Assembly (NCBI RefSeq): GCF_037126465.1
Contig: NC_088201.1
Location: forward strand, 25,218,550 to 25,282,549
DNA: 64,000 nt
Origin: Ornithodoros turicata
Taxonomy: Eukaryota; Arthropoda; Arachnida; Ixodida; Argasidae
Reading direction: 5' to 3'
Made by a program: the position numbers and the translations under genes. The notes beneath the pieces were generated by a model that was not told the DNA's origin, made no database searches, and saw only the letters and a program-made list of their open reading frames with translations. Positions 47,905-58,887 of the stretch are shown here, one piece after another. The stretch's first letter is position 1; every line of letters begins with the position of its first letter.

Positions 47905-48115
47905 ACCGGCCTCGGTGGATCAGTTAGTGGTCTGCCCACATGCTGAACCAAAGGCTGCGGGTTCGAACCCGGTCGAGGACACCAACAACTTGATGGCAAG
48001 GTACAATGAAGTTGCTGGGACAACGCCGTCTTCCGGGATCACCGCAAAATACGGTGTGCCATGTGCCTGAGATATCTGTACACGTTAAATGACCCTCAGT
48101 TGGGCGAAATTTGTC
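47905..48115 (+). mobile_element. tRNA-derived SINE, third family
   Basis: CGGCCTCGGTGGATCAGTTAGTGG (A box region) and GCGGGTTCGAACCCGGTCGAGG (B box and stem) form a tRNA-like head, followed by a body with CAACAACTTGATGGCAAGG. The body and the imperfect acceptor stem argue against a functional tRNA. Confidence 0.75.
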
Positions 48116-49136
48116 CACAGATCGACTGCTGTGGCGTGGCCCATAATCGTAGTTGCGTCGCGTGGACTTCGTGTGGACGTGGAGGAAATATATTGATAAC
48201 ATTCTCACTTCGGAATTTTCGTACACACATTGCTGACACACACACACTTTGCAGAGAGACATTGTTGTGATTTAATTGACAAGACGGCAACGTCTCATCC
48301 TAGCAGGTGACCCGACGTACTTAGCCTCTGGTGTTTTACCACCGAACACATGCGGCAACATACCTGACTGATTATGTCTTCGCCATAAATTTATATGAAA
48401 ACCAACGCAGATAAGTGGAATACTGGTGCCAGAATACTACTTGCATAAAGGCTTCGTGCGGCAGGATTAGTTTGGATTGCGAGCCTCTAATCGCCTTACG
48501 CTAATACGTCCGTGCCTCCCACCTCGCACTATCCGTTTCTCGAATTTTAAAGTTTATTTTATGGCGACTCGGCTAAGCGGTGCCTTTGGTATTCCAATTG
48601 CGTTGTCACTGCACGCTACCGTATTTCGGGCAGATATCATAAGCGCTGTCTCGCTTCGTGCTGCGAAGAGAAATGGTGTCGCCGAACAAGACAGATGAAA
48701 AGGAAGGAGCCTCGGGTCAGGAGAGGCCGATATTTCGAACTGTCCTTCCACCGAGCCTTCTACTCTACGTCTTTTACCTCCCAGGAGTAGAATGTTCCAA
48801 ATATCGGCAGCTTCTGAGCTTAGGCTTCTGCCTCAACGTACTGTCACCGGATCGCTGTGCTCATGTGAAGATAGATGACAGCGTTGCAGTTACTTTCGTC
48901 GCCGACCACCTGGACAAAATGCAAGATATGGCCAGCTCCCCTATGGACGGGTCAGTCATTTCTGCTACATACCTACGCGGGTCACTTACTTCGCTAGGTG
49001 TCCAAGTAGCAGCCTCGGGAAAGTGTGCGCGGTCTTTCGTGTCTGCTGTTACTGTAGCGCGAAATTGCAAGTCCTCCATAAGATCTCTTATAAAGGATTA
49101 CGTTGAACGCATAAGCTCGTTCGCATTGAGACGCGT

Positions 49137-49743
49137 TCTTTATTTATTTTTATTTAGCTGTACTGCAGGCCCATCTCGAGCTCAAGCAGTCACATTAGTA
49201 GCATACGTTCATACTGCTATAAAGTTAACTAACATTGATACCTCACTCACAAATGAACCACACACCTGATTAAAAAAAGAAAAATCATATATCAACAAGG
49301 TTTTCATCTCGTAGACAAAGCTTTTTAAGACAGGAGGCAGGGCATTCCATTCCTCGATATTTTTGCAAAAAAAGGAATGTTTCGGCGGTCGTGTTATAAA
49401 CTACCTTCGAGTGATTGAGCCTCGTTGACTGGCGTATTGGTGGAGGAAGGTATACAACGTCGGATCAATGCCTAGGCAACTATTACATATTTATACCTCA
49501 AAGGCCCATATTAAGTAGAAAAACTTCAGTCTACGTGTCTTTCTTCTTACTCTCAAAGGTTCGAGGTTTACCCGGTTCAGGAGTTACAGAAACAGAATCG
49601 AAAAGCCTAAATTTAGTGTACATAAATCTTGCTGACATTCTTTGTAGACGTTCAATTTTATCGATGTTTATTTGTGTTGATGGGTCCCAGACTATATAGC
49701 GGCGTATTTCAAGAGGCTGGATGAAAGCTTTGTACGCTGTCAA
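49137..49743 (-). pseudogene. LINE 3' end with RT C-terminal remnant
   Basis: Minus strand starts with YKAFIQPLE, IVWDPSTQINIDKIERLQR and SARFMY, typical of the region after the reverse transcriptase in non-LTR retrotransposons. Later parts (EEWNALPP) are in shifted or stopped frames. It ends with AAATAAAAATAAATAAAG at about 49137-49155. It is 5'-truncated, next to a plus-strand poly-A run at 49745-49766. Confidence 0.7.
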
Positions 49744-49970
49744 TAAAAAAAAAAAAAAAAAAAAAAGGTGGTGCTTGTTTTAATTTTCCCCTCAGAGTAG
49801 AAAGCTTCTTGAATGCAGAGCTGCAAGTATTCTCGATGTGAGTATTCCATTACAGATCTGACGTTGTCGTTAAGCAACTGCTGAATCGGCCGCCAGCCTG
49901 ATAAAGGGAATACTACAGGTTCTCACCTGTCACCAACCCAAGCGAAATCATGTAATGTATATATAGTGGC

Positions 49971-50167
49971 TGTAGTGGCCTGAGAGCAAGAAAACAGCTG
50001 ATCGAGAGGAAGACGAAACGTCGTCAGCTGTTCGCGCGCTCTTCAGCACCAGCTAGTAGGATCAGCTTCGTCTTCGATCGTTGGCCTCGACGGGGAAGCT
50101 TCGCTGTCCACGGTCTCTCTCACATGCCCCATTAAACCGTTTATTTCTCCCTGGGCCTGGTATCTCA
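49971..50167 (+). repeat. 5' LTR
   Basis: TGTAGTGGCCTGAGAGC... ...GGGCCTGGTATCTCA. Contains CCATTAAACC, a possible poly(A) signal variant. Followed at 50168 by ACTGGCGACGAGC, a likely primer-binding region of the TGGCGACGAG type seen in many gypsy elements. Confidence 0.93.
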
Positions 50168-53065
50168 ACTGGCGACGAGCGGCGACTGGCGTCGCTCACC
50201 CCTGAAGTATTCAAACATTTATACAACCTTGTTCAGCCACGGGACATTCTGTCCGTTGCATATTCTGAACTCACAAGGAAGCTTGCCGAGCATTACACCC
50301 CAAAGAAGTTTAAAGAATTTGAGAGGTGGAAACTTTTTTCAACCCGTCAAAACGAGTCGGAGTCTGTCAAAGACTTTTTGGAACGCCTTTCCGCCATCAT
50401 CCCTCATTGTGAATATGAAGCAGAAACCGATGTGAGAGCATGTTCTTTATTAACTGCCTTCATTGTGGGACTTCATGATCCACGAATTCGCGCCCGTTTA
50501 GTCCTAGAGAAGAGTCTCACACTTGAAGCTGCTACCAACATGGCTGACAAAACGTTGACCGCAGAAGCCGAGTCTCGCCAACTTCATGCCGAGCAGACCG
50601 TGCATAAGTTAGAAAAAAGAAGCGATCATGCAAGATGTTTTCGCTGCGGCAATATTAATCATGACTCGGACACATGTCGATTCAGAGATGAAGACTGCCA
50701 TAACTGCGGCAAAACTGGCCATATCGCTAAGATGTGCCGTGCCAATCGTCCTCCGAAAGGGAAGAAGAGCTATCGGAACGTGGAGTATGTTTCGGATGTT
50801 TTCTTCGCGGGTACCGGTGAAGACAAGTTTGTGACTTGCCAGATAGGGTCGCACGATGTGCTGCTACAAGTGGACACCGGATCGCAGGCCACTCTTCTCA
50901 ATACTTCTACCTATGTTAGGTTAGGTAAACCCAAGCTGAAACAACCACGGTTCCGTCTTCGGTCTTTCAGCAAAGACGATATACCCCTTCGTGGCCAGAC
51001 GGAAGTGGAAGTATCTTATGGTGGACGGAAGAGGAAGTTAGAAGTGTTCTTTACTAACATGGAGCACACTAACCTACTGGGTAGAGATTGGATTCGTCAC
51101 CTGGGACTGGATCTTAATGAGTTGTTCGTCGGAAGTGTTGTCAGGCCTGGAAGTTCACTCGAAAAGGTCTTGTCCAAGTTTCCCGACCTGTTCCAATCCC
51201 GTCTGGGGAGGTGCACAAAGGCGAAGGTGCATCTACATTTCAAGGAGGCTGCTCAACCAAAGTTTTTTAAACCGCGTCCGATTCCATTTGCTACGAGGCA
51301 AGCAGTCGAAGCAGACATCGAGAGACAAGTTAAGAACGGAGTGCTAACGCCGGTCGACGTTTCGGAGTGGGCTACCCCCATCGTCGTCGTTCCTAAGCCG
51401 AATGGGGCTGTTCGGGTTTGCGGGGATTTCAGTGTGACGGTGAACCCGCAGTTGGCTGTATCGCAGTACCCACTCCCTAGGCCTGAAGAGCTGTTAGCCG
51501 TACTCAATGGCGGACAGCGGTTTTCCAAGTTAGACTTGTCGGAAGCTTATCTCCAGATGGAGCTCGACGACGAAGCACAGAAGGTCCTTGTCATCAATAC
51601 GCACAAAGGACTCTTCCGATTTACGCGAATGCCCTTTGGAATCGCCTCAGCACCGGCAGTTTTTCAACGAATCATGGAGCAGGTCACCGCAGGCATACCG
51701 TCGGTTGCCTGCTATTTAGATGACATCATCGTCACCGGCAAATCCGATGATGAGCATTTGGACAATCTCCAGCAGGTCTTTAGCCGACTACGCGAGTTTG
51801 GGTTTACACTGAAGCGCGAGAAATGTGCTTTTTTTCGGGCCGAAGTGGAGTACTTGGGGCATGTAGTCAACGCACAGGGTTTCCGGCCATCGCCCAAGAA
51901 GGTGTCCGCAGTGCTCAATATGCCAGCACCCACGAACGTCTCCGAGCTGCGGTCATTCCTTGGTATGGTACAACATTACGGAAAATACCTAAAATCGCTT
52001 GCTGATGTCGTTGCGCCCCTCAATGACCTCCTGAAGAAAGCCGTACCGTGGGAATGGTCTTCGGGTTGTGTGGAGGCTTTTGAAAAGGTCAAGATGATGC
52101 TGGTATCTGTGGACGCGCTTACGCATTTCGATCCTGCAAAACCCATTTTCTTAGCCGCAGATGCATCTTCTAGAGGTCTTGGAGCTGTTATCTATCACAA
52201 GGTCGATGGCAAAGACATGGCAATGGCACACGCTTCGAAGACATTGACTGCCCCGGAGAAGAACTACTCACAGATAGAGAGGGAGGCCTTAGCCATCATT
52301 TTTGGCGTCAGGAAGTTTCATCAGTATCTCTGGGGCCGAAGGTTTGTTCTGTACACGGACCATAAGCCCCTGACCACGATCTTTGGTCCCAAGAAAGGAA
52401 TTCCTGCGACAACCGCCAGTCGCTTGCAACGATGGGCTTTGATCTTAATGAACTACATCTTTGACATTCAATATACGCCAACTGCGAAATTTGGAAACGC
52501 CGACGGCCTCTCTCGTCTGCCTGAGGGTCCAGATGGAGACTTTGACCGAGAGATGGAACGGGGCATCTTCGACGTCTTCCTGACAGAGGTAAACGTAGTG
52601 TTGGACCATCAGGTCTCTACCTTACCCATTTCCGTCGAGGATATTGCTGTGGCCACGTCACAGGACCCGGACCTGGCCAGGGTGGCTGCATTCGTTTCCG
52701 GTGGTTGGCCGACGCACGTCGATCCCTGTTTGGAAGCGTTCTTTCAACGCCGCACGGAGCTAACGATCTACAAAGGATGTCTGCTCTGGGGGATACGAAC
52801 GGTGATACCACCCAAATTCCGAAGTCCTCTGCTAAGTCTCCTTCATGAGGGCCATATTGGACAAACAAAGATGAAGATGTTAGCTCGGTCCTATTTGTGG
52901 TGGCCGGGCCTCGACAGAGATATCGAAAGGGAAGTGAGAAGTTGTGAGCCATGCGCCTCTGTTGCTGCCCACGAGGTACCGGTGCCACTTCACCAATGGG
53001 AACCCGCAGATAAACCTTGGGTACGTCTGCATGCCTGCTTGGGTACGTCTGCATGTCTGAGCTGA
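50168..53065 (+). pseudogene. gag-pol polyprotein of the LTR element, 5'-truncated gag
   Basis: One long frame joins partial gag (LTPEVFKHLYNLV onward) to two CCHC knuckles (CFRCGNINHDSDTC and CHNCGKTGHIAKMC, about 50635-50745). Then come protease (VDTGSQ, near 50870), reverse transcriptase (FSKLDLSEAYLQMEL, YLDD near 51715), RNase H (AADASSRGLGAV, YTDHKPL) and the integrase HHCC module ending WWPGLDRDIEREVRSCEPC near 52955. The frame is open back into the 5' LTR with no ATG; the first in-frame ATG is at 50540, inside gag. The N-terminal gag region usual in the family is absent, so the primer-binding region abuts mid-gag. The frame stops at 53065 after a local duplication. Confidence 0.9.
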
Positions 53066-53997
53066 ATGGGAAGCACTACCTCATAGTAATAGACGCCTAC
53101 AGCAAATGGCCGGAAATAGAACAACTGACAAGCACAGCTGCTGAGAAGACTGCTATTGCTTTTTCCGACATGTTCACACGAAATGGCTTGCCAGAGGTTC
53201 TGGTCACCGACAATGGTCCACCGTTCACCAGCAAGGAGTTTAAGAACTTTCTTCAGGCAAACGAGATACGTCACGTTCTGACGCCGCCATACCATCCGCA
53301 ATCGAATGGTCTCGCGGAGAACTTTGTGCGTACCTTCAAAACAGCCCTTCGCCGCGCAGCGCTGGAAGGGACGAAGGACAGTGTTCGTAGTTTCCTGTTC
53401 AAGTACAGGATAACCCCGCATGCCACAACAGGGCGCTCTCCCTGTACAATGTTAAATGGACGTCAGTTTCGACACTTCCTAGATTTTATTCGTCCTGGTC
53501 AGCCCGATATCTCCGGTACAGTGCGCATGTCGCGCGAACGTCAGAAACGCAACTATGACAAGTGCAGCCGAGACAGGAGCTTTGGGATAAACCAAAAGGT
53601 CTGGATGTTGGACCCTGGCAAGAAATCCCACTGGAAAGTTGGTGTCGTTCTCTCCAAACAAGGGTCGGCAATTTACGTCGTCGAAGATGAGCAGCAGAGG
53701 CGACACCGCGTACACAAGGACCACCTCAAGTGCCGGCACTCCGTTGATTCCTGGCCTGACCAAGCTTCAGTTCCAGAGGTATTCCGAAAAGACGAGGTTC
53801 CTCTTCCCCCTCCTTGCCGCCGAGATCCTCGTCCAGAAGAGGGGAACCAGAACGACTTCCACGAACCCCATGGTAACAATGACGCTATTGCTCCTGGTCA
53901 TCACGAGCCTGGACAGGTCATGGGCTCAGGAGATGCTGCCACCAGGCGCTATCCTTCGCGTCTCCGGAGAGGCCCCCAACGTTATGGCTACAGCTAA
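53045..53997 (+). pseudogene. Integrase core and C-terminus of the LTR element, frameshifted
   Basis: This frame overlaps the end of the previous one and is shifted. It contains VIDAYSKWPE, VTDNGPPFTS and YHPQSNGLAEN (second Asp and Glu of the DDE triad) and a C-terminal domain with NQKVWMLDPG. Between about 53018 and 53062 a 22-bp unit (TTGGGTACGTCTGCATG plus five bases) occurs twice with two changes, which shifts the frame. The segment that normally carries the first catalytic Asp is not recognisable, so integrase is very likely inactive. Confidence 0.88.
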
Positions 53998-54008
53998 GGT
54001 GGGAGGGA

Positions 54009-54205
54009 TGTAGTGGCCTGAGAGCAAGAAAACAGCTGATCGAGAGGAAGACGAAACGTCGTCAGCTGTTCGCGCGCTCTTCAGCACCAGCTAGTAGGAT
54101 CAGCTTCGTCTTCGATCGTTGGCCTCGACGGGGAAGCTTCGCTGTCCACGGTCTCTCTCACATGCCCCATTAAACCGTTTATTTCTCCCTGGGCCTGGTA
54201 TCTCA
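54009..54205 (+). repeat. 3' LTR
   Basis: Same sequence as 49971-50167 by eye over the full 197 bp. Starts directly after the polypurine tract and is followed by the GTGGC target copy. Confidence 0.93.
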
Positions 54206-54210
54206 GTGGC

Positions 54211-54940
54211 CAATTGTGTAACCGTTGAGAATCTTTGGCGGAAACCGTGTTGACATTTGTTAAGCACCCCGTTTGCTTCCAGGAATGTAACTATGTGCTG
54301 GTATAGGATGTGTTCTATTAATTTGCATCAAGTGCTTGTGAGCGAAAACGGTCAGCAATTGTTAGAAGTGATTTCTTTCCGTTTTTTTTTTTTTTTTTTT
54401 TTTGCATGGAAACCACCCTAGCACATCCTATCCTTCTGTAAAGTTGCTCGAGTGAGAAAACTACAACGACAACAACAACAAAAAAAGATATTTTGAAACC
54501 AATGATGCGCATCGTTTTAGAATGGTGTTTGGGATGCCACTAGGCCGGGCGATTTCTTTTTCTTTGTTTAGTAAAATTTGGAAAATTCCCTGTTCAGCTA
54601 TTTCTACATTTGGCACTGTCGATTCCACGCTCAACTCGTCCTCTAGCGGAAACCTACACGGTCGTGGGGACGCTGACTGGAAATCGTTGTTGACGTGGCC
54701 AGCAATGATCGACGGATCTGTTACAGCTTTGTCAATTATGATTTTGTCAATTGTATCCCTGGTTGAGGAGAGAAATCACCAGAATTCAATAACAATCACA
54801 TCCAATAACAATATTACAATCATGCAGTGCGATGGAACACCATACGCTTTCATGATTAGCAATTCTGCCCAGCAGTGGTTGACCCATTAAAGTTTCCTCG
54901 AATATTAGAGCAACATCCCCATCACGGAAGCACCGATCTC
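54211..54940. other. Interval right of the LTR element
   Basis: No gene recognised. Poly-T at about 54380-54402. Confidence 0.35.
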
Positions 54941-54947
54941 TTCCATA

Positions 54948-55567
54948 CAGGGTGATTATTTTTATTCGTTACATATTTGTTTATAAAAAAAGTTTTAAGA
55001 ACAGCATAAATGTCGTTTTTGCAGTTGAGTTAACGGCCAGGCGAACATCCTCTCGATGAAAGTATGTGCGACTAGGAGACAACTTAACTCAAATTCGTTA
55101 ATTAACTCTTTAATCAGGAGATTTCGGGGGAAAACGAGATAGCAGATTGAGAGACTGTCCTCGTTGAAAGCCATTCCACGTTTTAAAAATTCCGAAAAAC
55201 GCATATGATATGAGCCGAAACAGAAAAAGAGCGCCTGAGGAGCGCATATCACCTTTGCCGTCGGAGGTTTATCTTGGCAGGAAAGCAGTTTATCTAGCTG
55301 AGCGGCACCTACTCCAATCATCACCATCGCTCCAAATCATGAGATTCTCTGACGTGAATATCCTAATTAAAGAGTCAATTAATATATCCTAAAATATCCT
55401 AATTAAAGAGTTAATTAATGAATTTTATTTAATTAGTCACATTGTAGTTGCATAACTTCTTCGAGAGGATGTCCGCCTGGCCATATAACTCAACTGCAAA
55501 AACGTCATTTATGCTGTTCTCATACCTTTTTATAAAATATCTGTAAAGAATAAAAATAAACACCCTA
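54948..55567. mobile_element. 620-bp MITE with CAGGGTG ends
   Basis: CAGGGTGATTATTTTTATTC after TA at 54946-54947, and AATAAAAATAAACACCCT ending near 55567 before ATATA. Inner blocks mirror each other (TTTTGCAGTTGAGTTA, GGCCAGGCGAACATCCTCTC and complements). Same end type as 15468-15667 but different body. Confidence 0.75.
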
Positions 55568-56700
55568 TATATTTTGTAATACGCTATGCAAGTAGGTCAG
55601 CTGTCTGCATAGCACTCCAGTTTCCCCCTCTCTGTTATTGCCCGTGGAGCGACCTCATTGGTCCCTCTCCTAAATAACGGGGTAACATTTCAAGGTTTAG
55701 GTGCACGACACTTCCTCACGTGGTTTCTGCAACTGTCGTAGCGTATTTAAGTGGCACTACCTCGCCATCCTCTATGGCAATGTCAGCCATGCCTCAGTCA
55801 CAGCAAGGCTATGAAGATCGTAGTTGTGCGGGACGTTTTCAACCTCATCCAATTTATTTACCGCAGTCCTAGCGTTGACCGACACAAGTCTCGACTGCGC
55901 ATGACATCAGATGCGCTAGTAAGATATAAACTAGCCTAACTTCCACCATTCACTGTTAGCGGTCCATGTCAGATTTTCACAGTTAAACAGCAATATCCTC
56001 GTCACCAGAGCCGTCCCGAGGTGAGTTTGCGCCCGGGGCACGGTAAACGTGAAGCCCCCCCCCCCCTCTCTCTCTCTCTCTCTCACTGCCGTCCGAAGCT
56101 CCGTAAAAAAAAGAAAGAAGAAAAGATCATATGCACTGTCGGGGGGGGGGGGGGGGAGATCGTAAATTCAAATTCTCTTAATTCCCGCTTTATACTGTCC
56201 AATTAACCAACCTGCCAGGGCCTGCCGTTCGGCGCCCTCTCTGGCGAGTGCGCACGGGGCGGCTGCCATGGTAAATGCCGGTAAATACCATGAATGGCAC
56301 GGTACAGCGAGGTATCCATTCCGGCTATGATGTCATTAGGTCGTCCAGTAAGGCTATTAGTCTGCAGGTAGTATAGTGTGTAGCGGTTCTGTGAGCGCGG
56401 TGTTTGTGAACGAAAGATGTTTTGAACGATGTGGGAGAGGAACGATTCACCCATATCACTGAGCAGGTCGCTCTGTAGAACTGTTTGTTGTTTCCTCCAC
56501 GACGTCGAGGTCTTTGGTATCCGGTTTACATGGCGGGCTTCATTCGACAGCTGCCGTCTGGACTACCCCATTTTAGCCACTTAATTCCCGCTATGTCGAT
56601 CTCTCTTTTAATTCGATATGTGCCGATTTGCACGCAAAAAAGAGATCGACTTTGCGCCCTACGTTGCCCTTGTCCAAGGTACGTGGTTGCCGGAGATCTA
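55568..56700. other. Interval with low-complexity tracts
   Basis: Contains a C-run followed by (CT)n at 56057-56085 and a G-run at 56140-56156. No gene recognised. Confidence 0.35.
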
Positions 56701-56701
56701 T

Positions 56702-57228
56702 AACTCTACGGAGAAAAGGGGTACATTTACTCCTTTTGGGAACTAAATGCATTGCCACAAAAAATAGTCTCTTTCGGGAGTAAATGCACGGGAGTAAATG
56801 AGTGTCACAGAGTGGAGACTGCATTTCACGCTCTGTTCTAAGTGTCCCAGGTACATAATTCGTGTGCATGCACGAAAATACCTTGAATCAAACCGTCAAC
56901 CGTGATATATCGAGTGATATAAAACCTTGCGACATACATAGGGCACAATTCGCCAAGAAAGAAGCGCTAAGTGTTTCTTACTTTGCGTGGGTGGAAAACT
57001 GCTAAGTCGGCTGAGTTATACAGCCTTATGCCACCAAATTGACCAATAGCACATATTTCCGTAGACTGTTGCATTCGGAAGGCCATTTGCGAAGTTCATT
57101 GGCTATGCACAGTACTGTACTGGGGAGTAATTTTCGGGGTTAGGGGACTAAAATGAGGAGTAATTGCAGTCTAGGGGACTAGAAGCTGCAATTACTCCCC
57201 ATTTTCTTCCTTTTTTCCTTAGAGTGTA
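56702..57228. mobile_element. MITE with ACTCTACGGA/TCCTTAGAGT ends
   Basis: AACTCTACGGAGAAAAGGGG at 56702 is inversely related to CCTTTTTTCCTTAGAGTGTA ending near 57228, and GGGAGTAAATG/CATTTACTCC motifs repeat inside. Ends are imperfect. Confidence 0.5.
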
Positions 57229-57229
57229 C

Positions 57230-58887
57230 CATGAAAGTACAAGGGCATCTGTGAGTAGGAAATGTATGCCGATGACGACCAAGCAATACCCCATGTCACA
57301 GTTGTCAACTGATCTGTTGTTGTTGCTGCAGAAAGAAGAGGGTTGGAGAAATCATGTTTGCATGACCTGCAGTAATAGTATCGTTAGATGTCTTGGATTG
57401 TGCGCATAGCTTACAAGCAAGTGAGAACGAATGCAAGAATTGTGCCTGGTTTTCAGGTTAATTTATTTTCTGCCATCTACATCAGCTGTTTCAAGCACTA
57501 TGCATACAAAAACGCGTACGTTTGTGTGTGTTGACAGCCTACGAGAAATGGTACTCTGAGTCTGAACTTCTACGGAACGACTGACGGAAACGAGCCATGT
57601 ATTTACAGTAATGAAGAAATGGGCCATGCAGACCTGTATACATCACGGGGCACTGATAGAATCTATTTAATTTCAATAGATGCGAGTAAATTTTATATCA
57701 CACACATACGTTCGGGCTCCAACACTGAAGTAGTTGGAATATATGCACACAAGCGCTCTGGTCGCAATTCAAACAGCACATCTACACCGCGACAATCATG
57801 AGACAGTATTCTTTGTACAGATATTTACAAGTTGAGGTATCGCACCACAGTTACGGCAACAGAGGGGGCTACATGGGACAGTTTTTATGGTGTCGTCTGC
57901 ATCGGTTACAGAACGCACTTGCCATTTGCATTTCTTGTAAGTATTCGTCGCCTCTGAAACGCGATGGGTGTGAAATAAATAGGGGATTGTGGTAGCTAGT
58001 GATGGATCAACATATTTTGCGCAAATTTTCATAGACTTTCATATGCTACAAAGTTCCACACTTGTGTAGTCGGTTTACTTGGGAATGCAAATAGACTAAT
58101 CGGGACAGACACGGCTAATACAATTTGTTCGTAAAAATGGAGCTCCCAACCCCAAGCAGGGCATGTCAGCATTGCTATACCTTGCATGAATACGTTCTTC
58201 TCCTTCTATCTGCTCCACGAGGCGTAAAATGCAGGAGTGAAATGGGACACGTCACTACAAAGTCTGGCAGTAAATAAGCTTGAATTTTTGGGTCGTCTGG
58301 AGGTCACCATAGAAGGAACTGTTAATGAGCCTGGAAGTTCTCCTGTTTTGATTGTGAGTTTGGTGAACCAGAGAACGATTAACATTCAGATTATCATAAT
58401 GGACAAATATACTAGTATGCCACTTTTCTACGGCTATGCACTTTTCGCTTAGCTAGATCATGGTGTCCTCAATTATGTCTTGCTGATCAGATATGGAGGC
58501 CGCTGTCCCGTGTCTGCCAAAAATGTTCAGACGACGCGTCGCTGCGTGGCACTATGTTGTGCATTCTGATTTTATGTCATTGATATGTCTTCATAGAAAT
58601 CACGTTACAACTAAAAGCTGTTCGCGGCCCTGTTGCACGTTTAACTAAATTTTCCTAACAACAACAAATGAACCGACCAAGGTGTTTCGTATGACCAGTA
58701 TGTACAACGATCTCCAAAGAGATTTACACACCGAGCGCTAGAATCCCTGTGGTTTGATACTTTCCACGCTTGCTATTGTGACTGCATAACCACTGACGTT
58801 TCGTGTCCAAGGGGAATAGTTCGTTCCGTGTGGTTTTGATATGACTGGAATATTGCACTTGGCACCGGGCCGGACTGACGAAGTTAT
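57230..58887. other. Interval downstream of the T-box gene
   Basis: No gene or repeat recognised; no AATAAA close to the T-box stop is seen on the minus strand. Confidence 0.35.

Larger units (their letters stand above)
49971..54205 (+). mobile_element. Ty3/gypsy-type LTR retrotransposon, recent but defective
   Basis: Two LTRs of 197 bp (49971-50167, 54009-54205) read identical by eye and carry TG...CA ends. GTGGC flanks both sides (49966-49970 and 54206-54210), a 5-bp target duplication. A purine tract GGTGGGAGGGA ends at 54008, right before the 3' LTR. Domain order is gag, protease, RT, RNase H, integrase, as in Metaviridae-type elements; there is no envelope frame. The 5' part of gag is missing and integrase is frameshifted. 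Confidence 0.95.

Noticed and set aside
47905..47975. Functional tRNA gene
   Set aside because: A and B boxes are present but the acceptor stem is imperfect and a SINE body follows.
48658..49269. 203-codon plus-strand frame
   Set aside because: No recognisable domain, and its 3' part overlaps the minus-strand LINE end at 49137. Likely chance.
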